Source: Solen grandis (lineage: Eukaryota > Mollusca > Bivalvia > Adapedonta > Solenidae). From it: 64,000 nucleotides of DNA. The DNA lies in NCBI GenBank assembly GCA_021229015.1, contig CM037792.1, positions 45,567,083 to 45,631,082 on the forward strand. The letters run 5' to 3'. The notes below the pieces were generated by a model. The model was given only the letters and a program-made list of their open reading frames with translations. It made no database searches and was not told the DNA's origin. Below, piece by piece: positions 11,181 through 21,639 of this stretch (position 1 is its first letter; each line of letters begins with the position of its first letter). A program made the position numbers and the translations under genes.

Positions 11181-11607
11181 ATATTTGTAGCTGTTGAATC
11201 ACGTTGTGTTGTGTGTTTAATATGAAATGTATAAACTATTACATATAATATATATGGACCATTTGCTCCGTGTCCTATCCTCAATCGTTAGTGACATATT
11301 TTAGAGGTGGTGCTATTTATAGCATACCGGTGATATATATGTCACTCTTTTATGATAACACCAAACGGGCAAAATGATTCAGCAAACTTGTAAGGAGTAC
11401 ATGGTGCTAGTCTGAATAACTTTTTTCTGTCATTTTATTTGAACGCGTGAGGAAGATATATCCTTGAATGGATATAACGTTTTTTTACGAATTGCTCTGC
11501 CCCCTCAGTGGGTGCCCCTCTGTTAAAAAGTGTTTGTTTTATTTTATATAGACCACATTCGCCAATACACCACCATTCAAACAGTAATCATCGGATGGAA
11601 GAGTAAG

Positions 11608-11608
<1 letters not shown>

Positions 11609-11649
<41 letters not shown>
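11609..11649. repeat. (AT)n microsatellite
   Basis: About 20 uninterrupted TA units. Confidence 0.95.
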
Positions 11650-11652
<3 letters not shown>

Positions 11653-11659
11653 TGTATGA

Positions 11660-12990
11660 TCTGTCTACTTCAATTGTCATAAATGACTTTTTTACTCTTC
11701 AAAAACACCACTTTGATTCAAGTAGATATAGTTTTAGATTTATGTATTATTATATGTATCATTATATGCACATGTATCATAAAAAATAAAGAAAATATAA
11801 AAAAAGATTGTAAATGTTATATATTTATATCACATGTCAAATAAATGTGTGCACTACTTTATAGGCGAGTATGAAGCAAACCAATGCAAATCGGCTCAAT
11901 GCGTATCATGCCGCTTCCGTAACCCATCATGAAAGGAACTGCTGAAAACACCTATGTACAGGAAATGAAAGATAACCGTATTACATGTATGTCGTCTGCA
12001 AAAAAACAAAACAAAAAAAATTCCAATTATGCCAGTGATTTTATATATCTTAGGATGCAGCTCGAAATATTTCATCTTTTAACTGAAAATTAGTTATAAT
12101 AAAATAATCGAACATGAACGACGTTTCAGCGCCTGTAAATGTTTTAATCATGTTGAAAAATTGAACAATATTGTTTAAATTGGGTATTTCCAAAAAAAAA
12201 AAAAAAAAGTTTTTTTTATTGTTCTGATTATGTGCAACTGCACGTTTTTGATTTTGCTCTTTATTTTCTGCCACGTGCGTCCCGAAATTGAATTCCAAGA
12301 GACACAACTCTGATTGACACATGCTTTGAAAACCCAAGTTCTCGCTTTAGATGGAAATTTATATCTAGTTATATAATTATTCTTGAAGTTACAGTAAAAT
12401 GTAACAGTTTTTTATAAGTAAGATAGGTAAATACTTGTAAATTTCGATAGGAAATCTTAAGAAGAGGTCCGTTCTCAATTCAAATCAAATGTATTTCCAA
12501 GATAACATTAGACATTAATGTGTAATATAACAAAATAAAATGGTTTGGACGGTTCGTTTTCAATAACTATGATATTAACATAACAATTAGGAATGAACAA
12601 TTGCTAACATTATCAAACTTCAAGTTTTTATTATGACATACACATACACAACATAATAACATAAACCTGTTAAGCATGCAAACATATATTGTGTCTTAAT
12701 TATTTTTTTATTTTCCAAATTGGTTAAGGAAGACCTATTGAAAACGTTCAAAATAACACAAGAGATTTACTACTGTAACAAAGTATCAGGAAAACGTTGC
12801 TGTGGCCGTATCGTGCCACCTGTCTGCGGCGTTGATAAACACCTATTTTTCTTGTCTTCTGGTAATAACGGTACTAACAGTCGGCCGTTAAAACACATTC
12901 ATATAAAAAGAAAATATGTTTGCCTTCGACAGTGGGCAAGCCACTACTGGTACTAGCCATCTATACTTAGAGCCAGTAATGAGGAAGATA
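11660..12990. other. No gene seen downstream of the transporter locus
   Basis: AT-rich, with A and T homopolymers (for example 12192-12208). The short open frames here show no family resemblance or codon pattern. Confidence 0.5.
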
Positions 12991-12994
12991 CAGT

Positions 12995-13205
12995 AGTTAA
13001 TATTTAGGCAAATTTAGTATGTCGCCGCCGTGGATCAAACCCAATTTCCAACGTAGAAAATCTCGCACAGATCTCTGCAACAGTGAGTTACAATAAAGTT
13101 GAGTCACGGCTAAATCATAGATTATATCACTATCGTGACCATGGTCATGTGGTAACTCAGTGTGGCGGTGATCGATGCTAAGCCAATCCACTTGGCTGGA
13201 GTTTG
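12995..13205. repeat. Dispersed repeat, copy 1
   Basis: Shares ordered blocks with 15190-15390: GATCTCTGCAACAGTGAGTT, a TCACGGCTAAAT-like segment, TGGTCATGTGGTAACTCA and GCCAATCCAC. The unit contains an internal inverted pair (CAGTGAGTTAC and GTGGTAACTCAGTG). Both copies flank the transporter's last exons. Probably a non-autonomous element; no family name is assigned. Confidence 0.55.
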
Positions 13206-13278
13206 GATCGAATCAACGCCCTCCTAGTTACGGGGCGGATGTTTCTACCCCTTAGATAACGGGGCGTGTTTGCGAATC

Positions 13279-13488
13279 TTAACCCTTTCCCTCATAGAGG
13301 ACACCATGAAAAGACCTATGCGAACAGCATAAAACCAGGTTTTATGCTGTTCGCTGCTCCTCAGTGGTCTGGATATGAGGACTTTATGATTAAATTTGGT
13401 AAGGTTTAACTGTGGTTTTCTGCAGATCAGGCTTTATGTGATACCTATTGAGTGCGTCAAAATGAGTCTATATGAGGGAAAGGGTTAA
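13279..13488. mobile_element. piggyBac-type MITE (202 bp) with TTAA duplications
   Basis: TTAA at 13279-13282 and 13485-13488 directly flank inverted termini CCCTTTCCCTCATA and TATGAGGGAAAGGG. The CCC-start termini plus TTAA duplication are the piggyBac signature. Inside is a near-perfect 35-nt hairpin at about 13320-13354 (GCGAACAGCATAAAACC, one spacer base, then its complement). No coding capacity; a transposase must act in trans. It sits 14 bp beyond the transporter stop codon. Confidence 0.75.
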
Positions 13489-13501
13489 ACAGTCCGTAAT
13501 A

Positions 13502-13674
13502 TTAATTCTTTATAGCCTGGTATGTAATGATCGTTTCAGTGTCCAAGAGTGACTTAGCCTTACGCCGTCTTAGCAAACATACATTCAGTGCGGTCGTTAT
13601 CGTAATGTAGATACTGCTTCCTATGGCAACGTAAAACATGCCGTCATACTCTCCAGTTACGTCTTTGATAAAAC
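13502..13674 (-). CDS. Monocarboxylate-transporter-like gene, last coding exon
   Basis: Read on the minus strand: an acceptor ending CTTCAG at 13675-13676, then a 57-codon frame that begins by completing a split Gly codon and ends with TAA at 13502-13504. The peptide starts GFIKDVTGEYDGMFYVAIG, the loop plus last transmembrane segment typical of MFS family SLC16 (GW/F-KD-TG-YD), followed by a hydrophobic helix and a basic tail (CLLRRRKAKSLLD). It joins in phase to the exon at 14894-15144. Product: plasma-membrane transporter C-terminus. Upstream exons lie at higher coordinates. Confidence 0.85.
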
Positions 13675-13689
13675 CTGAAGTTGCACAAT

Positions 13690-13845
13690 GTAGTCATTTA
13701 ATAGTTTAAATAAAACAAATAGCTATATATATATATATGTAGTCGTTTAATAGTTTAAGTAAAACAAATAGCTATATATATATGTAGTCGTTTAATAGTT
13801 TAAGTAAAACAAATAGCTATATATATGAAGTCGTTTAATAGTTTA
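13690..13845. repeat. AT-rich minisatellite, about 3.6 units
   Basis: Unit of about 43-50 bp (TAGTCGTTTAATAGTTTAAG followed by TAAAACAAATAGC and a variable (TA)n). It repeats three times plus a partial copy, with TA tract length shrinking from one unit to the next. It lies in the last intron of the transporter, within 20 bp of the final splice acceptor. Confidence 0.85.
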
Positions 13846-14893
13846 AAAAAATTTTACGTTATACTCGGAAAACAAAAAAATGGTTTATATTTTACAAATT
13901 ATGATGTTTTAATATGGAAATAGTAGTAATAGCAGCAACAGTAAAGTGTAGTTATTTTTCATTGTATACAATGATAAATAATATATGGCGTGTCCAGTTT
14001 ATTATATAAGCTGGTCTGACCATAGCATATGTTGCTTATTGATCAAGTTTTGATAAAAGTATAATTAACACGTATCTTGGAATAAGAATTAGAAACCTGC
14101 TTATAATGTTAACACAAAATGCCAGATACATGTCCGAAATGTTACAAGCATGATAAGGTCTACCATAATGAAATTGCAGATCCAAATTACTATATGGCTT
14201 TCGGCTATGGGCGAAAACCAGAAATAGTGTAACAACAATTGCCCAAGATAATGTCAAAATCTATTTATTCGGAAATTGAGATTTGGATTCAGTATAAAAC
14301 AGGGGACGATATCCGTATCTGTATGTTCTTACTCCCGGTACAGTGGAAAATATAAGTTTAAGTTTCTCGTTGGATTTCCGGTTTTTGCGATTAACCGAGC
14401 CTTTCATTTCCCCCCACTTGTCTTTGTATTATCGCAATTTAAACCGTGTTATGTATTCGATAGCGGTAAGAGTTTATGTCAAGAATCTAAACATATATAT
14501 ATATACAATATATGTTGCATAAATTATACTGCATATAAGGGAGTAAATTTATCATAATGCTAGATTTATATGTTGCCCCTTTTTATTAATGTTAAATTGT
14601 GACGCCCTGTAACCAAACACATTTTTTTTCTGAAAGCAAACTGTGAGTATTTAACTAATTAAACGCTACCATCTGCAATTCAATATTTCAATTTTAAACA
14701 ACACAAAAATAACAGATTCCAAAGATTTGATTGTGGTTATCGTGAAGAAAAAAAAAAACACTTTCAAACAGTATCAAACTTATTTGGGGTAAACATCACT
14801 CTATAAATGGTGGAAAAAGGATATGGGACAAAGCTATCATGTGGTTTCATGACATCAACTTAATGATAATCAATTACAGCATGTTATACTAAC

Positions 14894-15144
14894 CTCCGAG
14901 AAGTATGCCCGCGATGTTACCAGTACCGTACAATAAGGTGGTAAGAGACATTCCAATCGGATACCTCTCTGACCCCGAAGCTTCCAGCATAATGGCAGGG
15001 CATTGGGCCGTGGTGATGCCGAAGGTAGAACCATACATCAAACACAGAACAACAATAGCAACGTAGTTGTCAAGCATCAGTATTACAGCATGTAGCACAG
15101 CTATTATGGGAGGTAGGTACACCCAGTGGTAAATAGTAGGGAAC
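14894..15144 (-). CDS. Monocarboxylate-transporter-like gene, penultimate exon
   Basis: Minus-strand exon of 251 bp with acceptor CTGCAG and donor GTTAGT. The 83-codon frame is strongly hydrophobic, with three membrane segments: YHWVYLPPIIAVLHAVILML, the YVAIVVLCLMYGSTFGITTA stretch, and the MSLTTLLYGTGNIAGILLGG stretch. The pattern FG..TAQCPAI...G.ERYP.GMSL matches the 10th-11th transmembrane region of SLC16 monocarboxylate transporters. Phases agree with both neighbouring exons (one base completing CGG at the start, one base left at the end). Confidence 0.88.
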
Positions 15145-15189
15145 CTGCAGTTAATGATTAAATCAAAATCGGTATTACTAGAATCACAG

Positions 15190-15390
15190 CAGCAGTAAAC
15201 CAGAATTCTAGCGCAAGAGATCTAGCACTGATCTTTGCCACACTGAGTTGAAAAATACCTGAATTTCAGCTATATTACCGGTAACCAATAGCGTGACTTT
15301 TGGTACAGGCCTTGGTCACGTGGTAACTCAATGTAACAGTGGTTGGTGTGGAGCCAATCCACTGTGCCGGAGTTTGCGGTAAACCCGCTG
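15190..15390. repeat. Dispersed repeat, copy 2
   Basis: Same family and orientation as 12995-13205, inserted in the intron between the penultimate and antepenultimate transporter exons. Shared words include GATCTTTGCCACACTGAGTT, TTGGTCACGTGGTAACTCA and GAGCCAATCCACT. Confidence 0.55.
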
Positions 15391-15687
15391 AAGAAATGTC
15401 AAGTGTTGATAATGATAAAACACGGATCGTAGATTTCATGTATACTTATAGATATACACCAATGTGGTAAACTGCAGGGACACTGGTAATTGCTAACTAA
15501 AACTATTACAAAAGGTGATTAATACCCCCCACCCAGACAGTCTTCATGTAATGTAAGTGTACGACGTAACATGACTAGCGTGGTTCCTATGTAACCATCA
15601 TTTCTGCGTTACGGGGGCTATAATAAATGTAAGAATATATTGGATCTCCTAACAAAAATAAACAAATAAAAGTATTGTGTGACTCAC

Positions 15688-15829
15688 CGGCATTTATATC
15701 GAAGGAAAATTCCAAGCAAACGACCAATAACATTGGCAAAACCTAGAACAGATACTACTAAAGAACCATCCTTCCTTTCATAACCCCGGCTTGTCAAGAT
15801 ATCGACCATGAACCAAGCTTCAATGTTTC
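15688..15829 (-). CDS. Monocarboxylate-transporter-like gene, antepenultimate exon
   Basis: Minus-strand exon of 142 bp with acceptor TTTGTAG and donor GTGAGT. Translation includes NIEAWFMVDILTSRGY and GSLVVSVLGFANVIGRLLGI, the SLC16 signature region of transmembrane helices 7-8 (SR-G ... LVSV-G-AN-IGR). Entry phase 1 and exit phase 2 fit the next exon exactly. The three exons give 187 residues of the C-terminal half; the preceding exons were not confidently located. The substrate cannot be told from this part. Confidence 0.88.
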
Positions 15830-16199
15830 CTACAAATAAATAGTAAAACGAATATCTTCATAAAAGATGAAATGGTTTTGAACACTAATAGAATTAATTG
15901 ATCATATATTTGATGGTGATTTATTTACAGGAGATTAGTAATTTTATGAAGAGCTTTAATAAACTCTCACGCCGATGGAAAATGCGTTCTTAAAACGCCA
16001 ACCATCAAACTTACGATTCTTTTGGACAAGGATTTTGAATCTTGTACCAAAAGTATCAACAATTTTCACATTCTCAGTTCATTCAGACCCCCTCCCACCC
16101 CCCACTCTCACTCTGTTCAAACCCAATCAAGTTCATTGTTTTTAATTTCATAACAAATATTGAAAAAACAAAAACTCAGCAGCATAAGTTGTATACAAA

Positions 16200-16340
16200 T
16201 GTGACGATACGTCGTTACAGGTATAAATACAATCTCTGACAAATGCGTCGGGGAGTCGACTCTTAGGCTCAGTGGTTAGAGGATTGGACTCACACGCCGG
16301 CGGATCGGGCTCGATCCTGGGCCGGTTCGAGTTTGTTACA
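16200..16340 (+). repeat. TRIM 5' LTR with tRNA-like core
   Basis: 141 bp from TGTGACG to TTACA. A TATA-like GGTATAAATAC is at about 16220. Downstream lie an A-box/D-arm (GGCTCAGTGGTTAGAG, about 16265-16282) and a B-box-like GGGCTCGATCC (about 16307). The LTR therefore carries both a pol II-like TATA box and a pol III-like internal promoter. Confidence 0.7.
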
Positions 16341-16341
16341 T

Positions 16342-16358
16342 TGGTGGCAGCAGTGGGA
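16342..16358 (+). promoter_or_regulatory. Primer-binding site, tRNA-Leu type
   Basis: TGGTGGCAGCAGTGGGA directly follows the LTR's CA end. Its complement is a plausible tRNA-Leu 3' acceptor end including the terminal CCA. This is where the tRNA would prime minus-strand DNA synthesis. Confidence 0.75.
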
Positions 16359-16459
16359 AAATGTCAACTGCCAGACCGGAGTTGCCTTACCCATATGTTT
16401 CCCAGGCCAATCTCGGGTCGAGATTTCTTGGAGGGGAAAGTAATGTGACGATGCGTCGT

Positions 16460-16559
16460 NNNNNNNNNNNNNNNNNNNNNNNNNNNNNNNNNNNNNNNNN
16501 NNNNNNNNNNNNNNNNNNNNNNNNNNNNNNNNNNNNNNNNNNNNNNNNNNNNNNNNNNN
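16460..16559. other. Assembly gap (100 N)
   Basis: Exactly 100 N, the usual placeholder for a gap of unknown size. It starts 16 bases into the second LTR of the TRIM, so the break is probably caused by that repeat. Confidence 0.99.
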
Positions 16560-17159
16560 TTAACATAAAACTTTTTTTATATTATCTGCCTAACATAAAA
16601 ACAGTATAATCTATTTACTGCGCTTAACATGCAATCATTAATAATGGCTATTTTTAGGGACTGCGAAAGTATTAGCTGTGGTCTATTATTAGAATTCGGG
16701 GAACGTGTTATTAAATGAATGTTATTATTCTGGTTTTACTTATCGAATTCGTGGAACTCTTTTGATAGTAGTTGAAATCTAATGACCTTGTTGCTAAATG
16801 AGGCACAAAGTAAAAAGGCGATTTGATATATTAGTATTAAAACTGTCGTACAAATATCATCAAACGAATCCAGATAAAATTTTGACACTTAGTGTTTGCA
16901 TTTATATATCAATTTTAATTCTTATCGGTTGGTGAAAGGGTAGTAGTTCGTCAATCATCGAAGAGAAAAAATACTCTTATCTCATTAATAATTAATAATT
17001 AAGCAATTTTAATCAAATTTTGATAAAAATTTGCTTAATAAAAGAGGATGTGGTCAGGAGTTATATATTACTGTCAAAATTATAAGATTTCACGTTGTTT
17101 ATATTCTTTAGCAATCTTTATTTAAGTTGGAAGAAATGTCATATTAGAATAAATCGCAA
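16560..17159. other. No gene seen; AT-rich DNA
   Basis: No exon-like frame or repeat termini. A short ATTAATAATTAATAATTAA run lies near 16985. Confidence 0.5.
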
Positions 17160-18235
17160 AGATTAAGTTTAAACAGTGTCAAATTCAAAGCAAAATGCTA
17201 TATTTTACTTTTTATATAAAAGCGTACGCATGGGTTTAAGTTATTTCGGCTGATTGTGAAAGGAATATGGACCACCAGATAAGGTGTAAACGCCCTTTAA
17301 TAATGATGATAGATATCAATATTTCAACTTATTTTTCATTAATAAAAATATATTGCTCACCTTTTAGTTTATAGAATACAGCATAAAATGACACTGAACT
17401 ATTACATTACATTATCTACAGAATCAATAATTCGCATAATAATAGTCATTTAAGAAATAATGGTTCACCTTCCACAAGTTCCTTGCGTTTTCAATGGTCG
17501 ATTAGCGGAATCATAATGACCCCCTGTATGTCTATGTAGGGTCAGTAGAAATTCAGCTTCTGAAACAAGACCAAGTATCAATTTGGTTCCTATTGATTCA
17601 ATAATATTTGTGACTTTAATAAAGCATGTGTATAGGCAAAAAATATACTTAGCTTTTTCTTTTATATTGACTTCTGGTAGACCTGTTGCACAACTTTTGT
17701 TTTCTTAAAATATCGTGGGTGGGCAATTTTATTTAAGCCCTGATACGACATTGACGTGTTGTTGAACTCCAAATAGTTCCCGATGTCAAGTTTTTGAAAA
17801 AAAAAATGAAGTTGTAACAGAAGTTGTAAAATGTCGAATATAACCACTTTTTCAACTTTCTTTTGGTTGGCATAAGTCTGGTTCGTGTTTCTACTTTGAA
17901 TAAAATGCAGACATTCGTCCAGCTCTAATATAGCAAATAATACTATCGAATTCAGATGTTCCATATTCATATGTTCCATATGCCTTTTTTGTATTAGCTA
18001 TGATAAAAAAAGAGAAGAAACTTTAATGTTATACTATGCAAACTACTAAAGCAAGCATAGGATAAGTAGGATAAGTTCATTATTATTTCACAGTATATAA
18101 GGCGATCGATGCAATCCAGGTACTATCTTTACAATGGTTAAAAATAACCATCCAACCAATTGCAGATGGTAAATATTTTATATCTTATTGGTTCAGTTTG
18201 TTTTTTTAAAGAACATTATCAATAACTAGAAATGT
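17160..18235. repeat. Local duplication, copy A
   Basis: Colinear with 21640-23620. Shared landmarks are AAGCGTACGCATGGG, AAGGTGTAAACGCCCTTTAATAATGAT, GGTTCACCTTCCACAAG, the TCAATGGTCGATT block, AGACCTGTTGCACA, CGTGGGTGGGCAATTTTA, CATTGACGTGTTGTTGAACTC and ACTATCGAATTCAGATG. Copy A lacks about 900 bp present in copy B. On the minus strand there are exon-like pieces with GT donors (GAAG|GTGAAC near 17466), but their frames are broken in one or other copy, so they look like decayed transporter-locus sequence. Confidence 0.75.
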
Positions 18236-18657
18236 GTTCATAGGACACGGATTCCCCCGCCAGTTTGTTTATTAGGTGATATTTTTGTCAATTAATATGA
18301 TAAAAGAGATAATTGTAACCGGGTGTCTAAAGACAAAACAAGACAGTTTTTCCATGTAGTTGAGTTCGGTTTTATTGAGTATTGAAAGAAGTCTACAAAA
18401 TGAAATATAAAAACAGATTCAGTACATAATATCGAATCTAAATACTGGAATGAAAATGTTTAGGTTAAAAAACATAACAAATCAATTTAAACAAAATGCG
18501 TCAGATGATTTAACAAACAAATAGCATGTTCTACTTCACATATATCTGGTCTAACAAACAATTGTTTTTCAAAAGAAAAAATAGTAATGGAGAATCTAAT
18601 TACGAAATATTTAACATGTGAATATCTAATAGTAATAATTTACCAGTCGTTCCTCCT

Positions 18658-18985
18658 TGTAGTTATCAATAATACAATGCTCGGACGCCCAGCTTGGCTG
18701 GCTGACAGGCGATGCCAGCCAGAGGCTTGAACAACGACTTATATACCATGGTTCGAATTTCATGAGAAAAAGAAAATACTTTTGAAGCCACACACATGTG
18801 CATCACAAATTTACATAAATTATGCTCAATCGTGAATCTCACGCACACCAATGCTTCCTCATTCAGCATGATGAATGCGAGATTTATGAGTATGAGGCAC
18901 AAGTGATTTAAAAGAAACTCATGATGCACGCTACATGAGATGATGTATGAAAATAATTATATTACAATATGAAGCTCTGGTTACA
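18658..18985 (-). repeat. Candidate 3' LTR of decayed Gypsy element
   Basis: On the minus strand, AGGGGAGTA (a purine tract) is followed by TGTAACCAG at 18985. A TATA box GGTATATAAG (about 18744-18753) and a GC-rich probable R/U5 follow, ending ...AACTACA at 18658. The length of 328 bp, TG...CA ends and internal TATA box fit an LTR. No partner copy is visible because the 5' half of the element is missing. Confidence 0.5.
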
Positions 18986-19550
18986 TACTCCCCTGGGGTC
19001 CAATAAATGTCTCCAGACATTTAGTTACATTTACTGCCAGAATACTTGAATCACAAGGAATATTGAATAGAGACTATATGTTACATACAACTTACCTACA
19101 TTCCTTAACAAACATTTCTACACTCTATTCATAGAATACTATAGCAAACTATAAAAACTATAAATCCTAAACTGACTTTTGTGAAAACAATTTGTAAAAT
19201 AGGATATGCACTCCATCTCAATATCAATCAATAACAATATCACTTATATTCCCTGAATATAAAGACCAGGGTATAGTCCAACACCAAAAGATTCATGAAA
19301 ACATCTCTGCTCAGCAGCAGACACAAGTGTAAACTATACGACAACAATATCACATTCAATCAAATATAACCTCTTTTCAACAATTTCTAATTTGCGTATT
19401 GGTCAAACTGTAGACACCAACCACTTTGATAATAACACTTAAATGCGTTTCAGCACTCATATACTGTAACATTTTGAATAGATGCGTATAACTTTATTAA
19501 ATCACATATAACAAATATATTTGAAACTGTCAGTATAAGGTATTTCAAAC

Positions 19551-20908
19551 TTATTTTCCATACCTGTCAGGTGGTTTTCGCAACCACCCTGATCTTCGGA
19601 TTGGTTCTGGTTCGGATGGAATAACATGTGGAATGGACACACTATGGGATGGAATGGACACATTCACAGAAGGGAATAAATGGTTGGTCGGAGTTCCGAG
19701 ATATGAATCTCCAGTCATCTGGGTAAATAATCTAGACTGTCCAACTATGGGCGGATTTTTCATGAGAGGAAGCCTTCCAGCTGGCTTGCGGTATGTCGGT
19801 GGTTCTACCCGGGTACCTCTGTGTACTCGGGGTCTTCCTCCACCTGTAATTAGCTGGATGTCGCTATATGATTGAAATACTATCGCAGCGACGGTAAACT
19901 CCAATACAACTACAACAACCAACTATGGTCAAATTGGAATTACCCCTATTAGACCAAACTGCATTAGATATGGATCCACTATTTTCCCAATACTTAGCAC
20001 GAGTGCGTAACGTTGAACTTCGACGCTGGGGTATAACATACCTAAGGTCGTCTTCTTGGTCTGAATCAGAGGAGTCATCTGAAGACTGAGATTCAAGATT
20101 ATGTGCTAGGCTGACTGTTCTACTAAACTGCTTGGCCGTTGGGTCTACTGGAACAAAATTAAATGGCAATAACATATACCGATATAAAGTCCGAAGAGAG
20201 CCATTAGCATATTCCCGGAGTACTTTGTACACATGAATGTTCTCATTGGGAATATATTTAACTAAATAAATAGAGGATTCCCACTTGTCAGCCAAGTTAG
20301 ATTTACCCTTCAAATTAACTTTCCTTACTAAAACCCTATCTCCTAATTTTGACTGACGCACCTGTCTGTCATATATCTCCTAGTTCTGCGGTGCTTGGTT
20401 GCCAGCAAATCTAGCTGCAGTACCGTACGTATACTCCAGACGGCTTCGCAGTTTCTGTGCTAGGAAGTATGGCTTCCTGAGACATGGTTCTTATCTGGTT
20501 CAATCCCGAGATAAGCGTCCGCCGACAAGCGGGAATGCCATCCAAACATAAGGTAATGTGGGGAAAAACCGATGGCAACATTCCTAGTGGCTTTATAAGT
20601 CAGTAATAGGGGTGCGATATAGGTCTCCCAGACAGTCTTGTACTCATCCTCAAGGATACCTAACATTTTAAGGAGAGTTGAATTAAATCGCTCAGATCCA
20701 TTTCCGGCCGGGTGAAAAGGTGAAGTCCTACTCTTCTGAATAGAGGCCATTTTACACATTTTCTTAATCACACGACTTTCAAAGTTTCGACCTTGGTCGC
20801 TGTGGAGGCTTTCTGGAAAAGAATAGAACCGAATGAAATGATCTTACAACGCCTTGGCTTTAGTCTGGGCATACCGTGTTATAGACATATAGTGACGATG
20901 TGTGTATA
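19551..20908 (-). pseudogene. pol: Gypsy integrase C-terminal remnant
   Basis: Read on the minus strand from 20908: a piece near DHFIRFYSFPESLHSDQG (second catalytic Asp) with an in-frame TAA just before DHF, then IQKSRTSPFHPAGNGSERFN (catalytic Glu) and IGFSPHYLMFG. After a frame change comes KLGDRVLVRKVNLKGKSNLA and the DKWES motif, typical of the Gypsy integrase C-terminal domain, then a Pro/Arg-rich tail (RRSGWLRKPPDRY). At least one stop and two frame changes make it nonfunctional. Confidence 0.8.
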
Positions 20909-21099
20909 TCCAGAGTGCACAGGGACGCTCCGACAGAACCACCTAGCCACTGTAACCCATTTGGAAGAATTTCTAACATTAATCCCAGGTAACCAAGCCC
21001 GAAATTGAACCTACAGCTATGAGAGGTAGAAAGTCGGTGATAATCACCACTCACCTCCCAAAATGAAGCATAAAGCAACAGAAATAAAATAGAGCAAAG

Positions 21100-21400
21100 T
21101 CAGATTTGGGGTTTGTACTAAGGGGTCATTAAACATGTGTTACAGATATTTTTTATAAATACATGTATGCAATATGTAAATGGAAATCGTGTTAATCACT
21201 TTGTCGAAGAGACTTATATTGAAGAAGGCTTTAACAAAGACTTAATATACTTCTAAGGAGGGTTGTTTCATCTTAAATATTGGTAAATAACCTATTGAGA
21301 TATATTTGACACACTTGCCAACACTGGGTTTCCATGAACTGCTTTTTGTTACTAAAAATCGAAATGTATAAAAGGAGTTTGTCATCCGCAATCAGTTTTG
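21100..21400. repeat. Repeat shared with 33400-33690
   Basis: Colinear with 33400-33690: TTTGTACTAAG, TGTGTTACAGATAT, AAGAGACT, TCATCTTAAATATT and TTTTTGTTACTAAAA occur in the same order and spacing. Together with copy B this suggests that the duplicated unit was larger than the A/B alignment. Confidence 0.6.
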
Positions 21401-21639
21401 TTATGTAATTATTACCAAAGTGAGGGAGTAATTGAAGAATAACTACTTCTGAGTTTATTTTGTATATAAGTATCATACACGTCCAAGATAAATAATATTC
21501 AAAAATTACTCATATATATACTGCAAAAAATGGAAAGGATTTTTCTGTTAGCAGGAATGTCTTCGCTATATTTGTAGAATCCTCATACATTGTAAATTAT
21601 AATTAAATACTGTCAAACTTTTTAGATTTCAAACAAAAA

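Larger units (their letters stand above)
16200..16459 (+). mobile_element. Miniature LTR retrotransposon (TRIM), right LTR cut by gap
   Basis: Direct repeat TGTGACGATRCGTCGT starts at 16200 and again at 16444. Between them are a 141-bp LTR (16200-16340, TG...CA ends), a primer-binding site complementary to a tRNA-Leu 3' end, a 103-bp internal region without coding capacity, and a purine tract (GGAGGGGAAAGTAA) just before the second LTR. That is the full set of cis signals of an LTR retrotransposon in under 400 bp. It must rely on an autonomous Gypsy for enzymes. The rest of the second LTR and any target duplication are hidden by the 100-N gap. Confidence 0.75.
18658..21080 (-). mobile_element. 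Decayed, truncated Ty3/Gypsy fragment
   Basis: Minus-strand remnant comprising the end of the integrase, the Pol C-terminal tail, 3' noncoding DNA and a probable LTR. Protease, RT and RNase H are absent. It sits between the two copies of the local duplication, so it inserted into or near the breakpoint. It differs from the intact element at 823-7916: integrase motifs align but the sequence is diverged. Confidence 0.75.

Noticed and set aside
16361..16609. Open frame running through the assembly gap
   Set aside because: Most of it is unknown bases; the rest is TRIM interior.
17662..17979. 105-codon minus-strand open frame in duplication copy A
   Set aside because: The colinear sequence in copy B shifts frame and stops; only a short NYLEFNNTSMS segment is shared, so coding is not supported.
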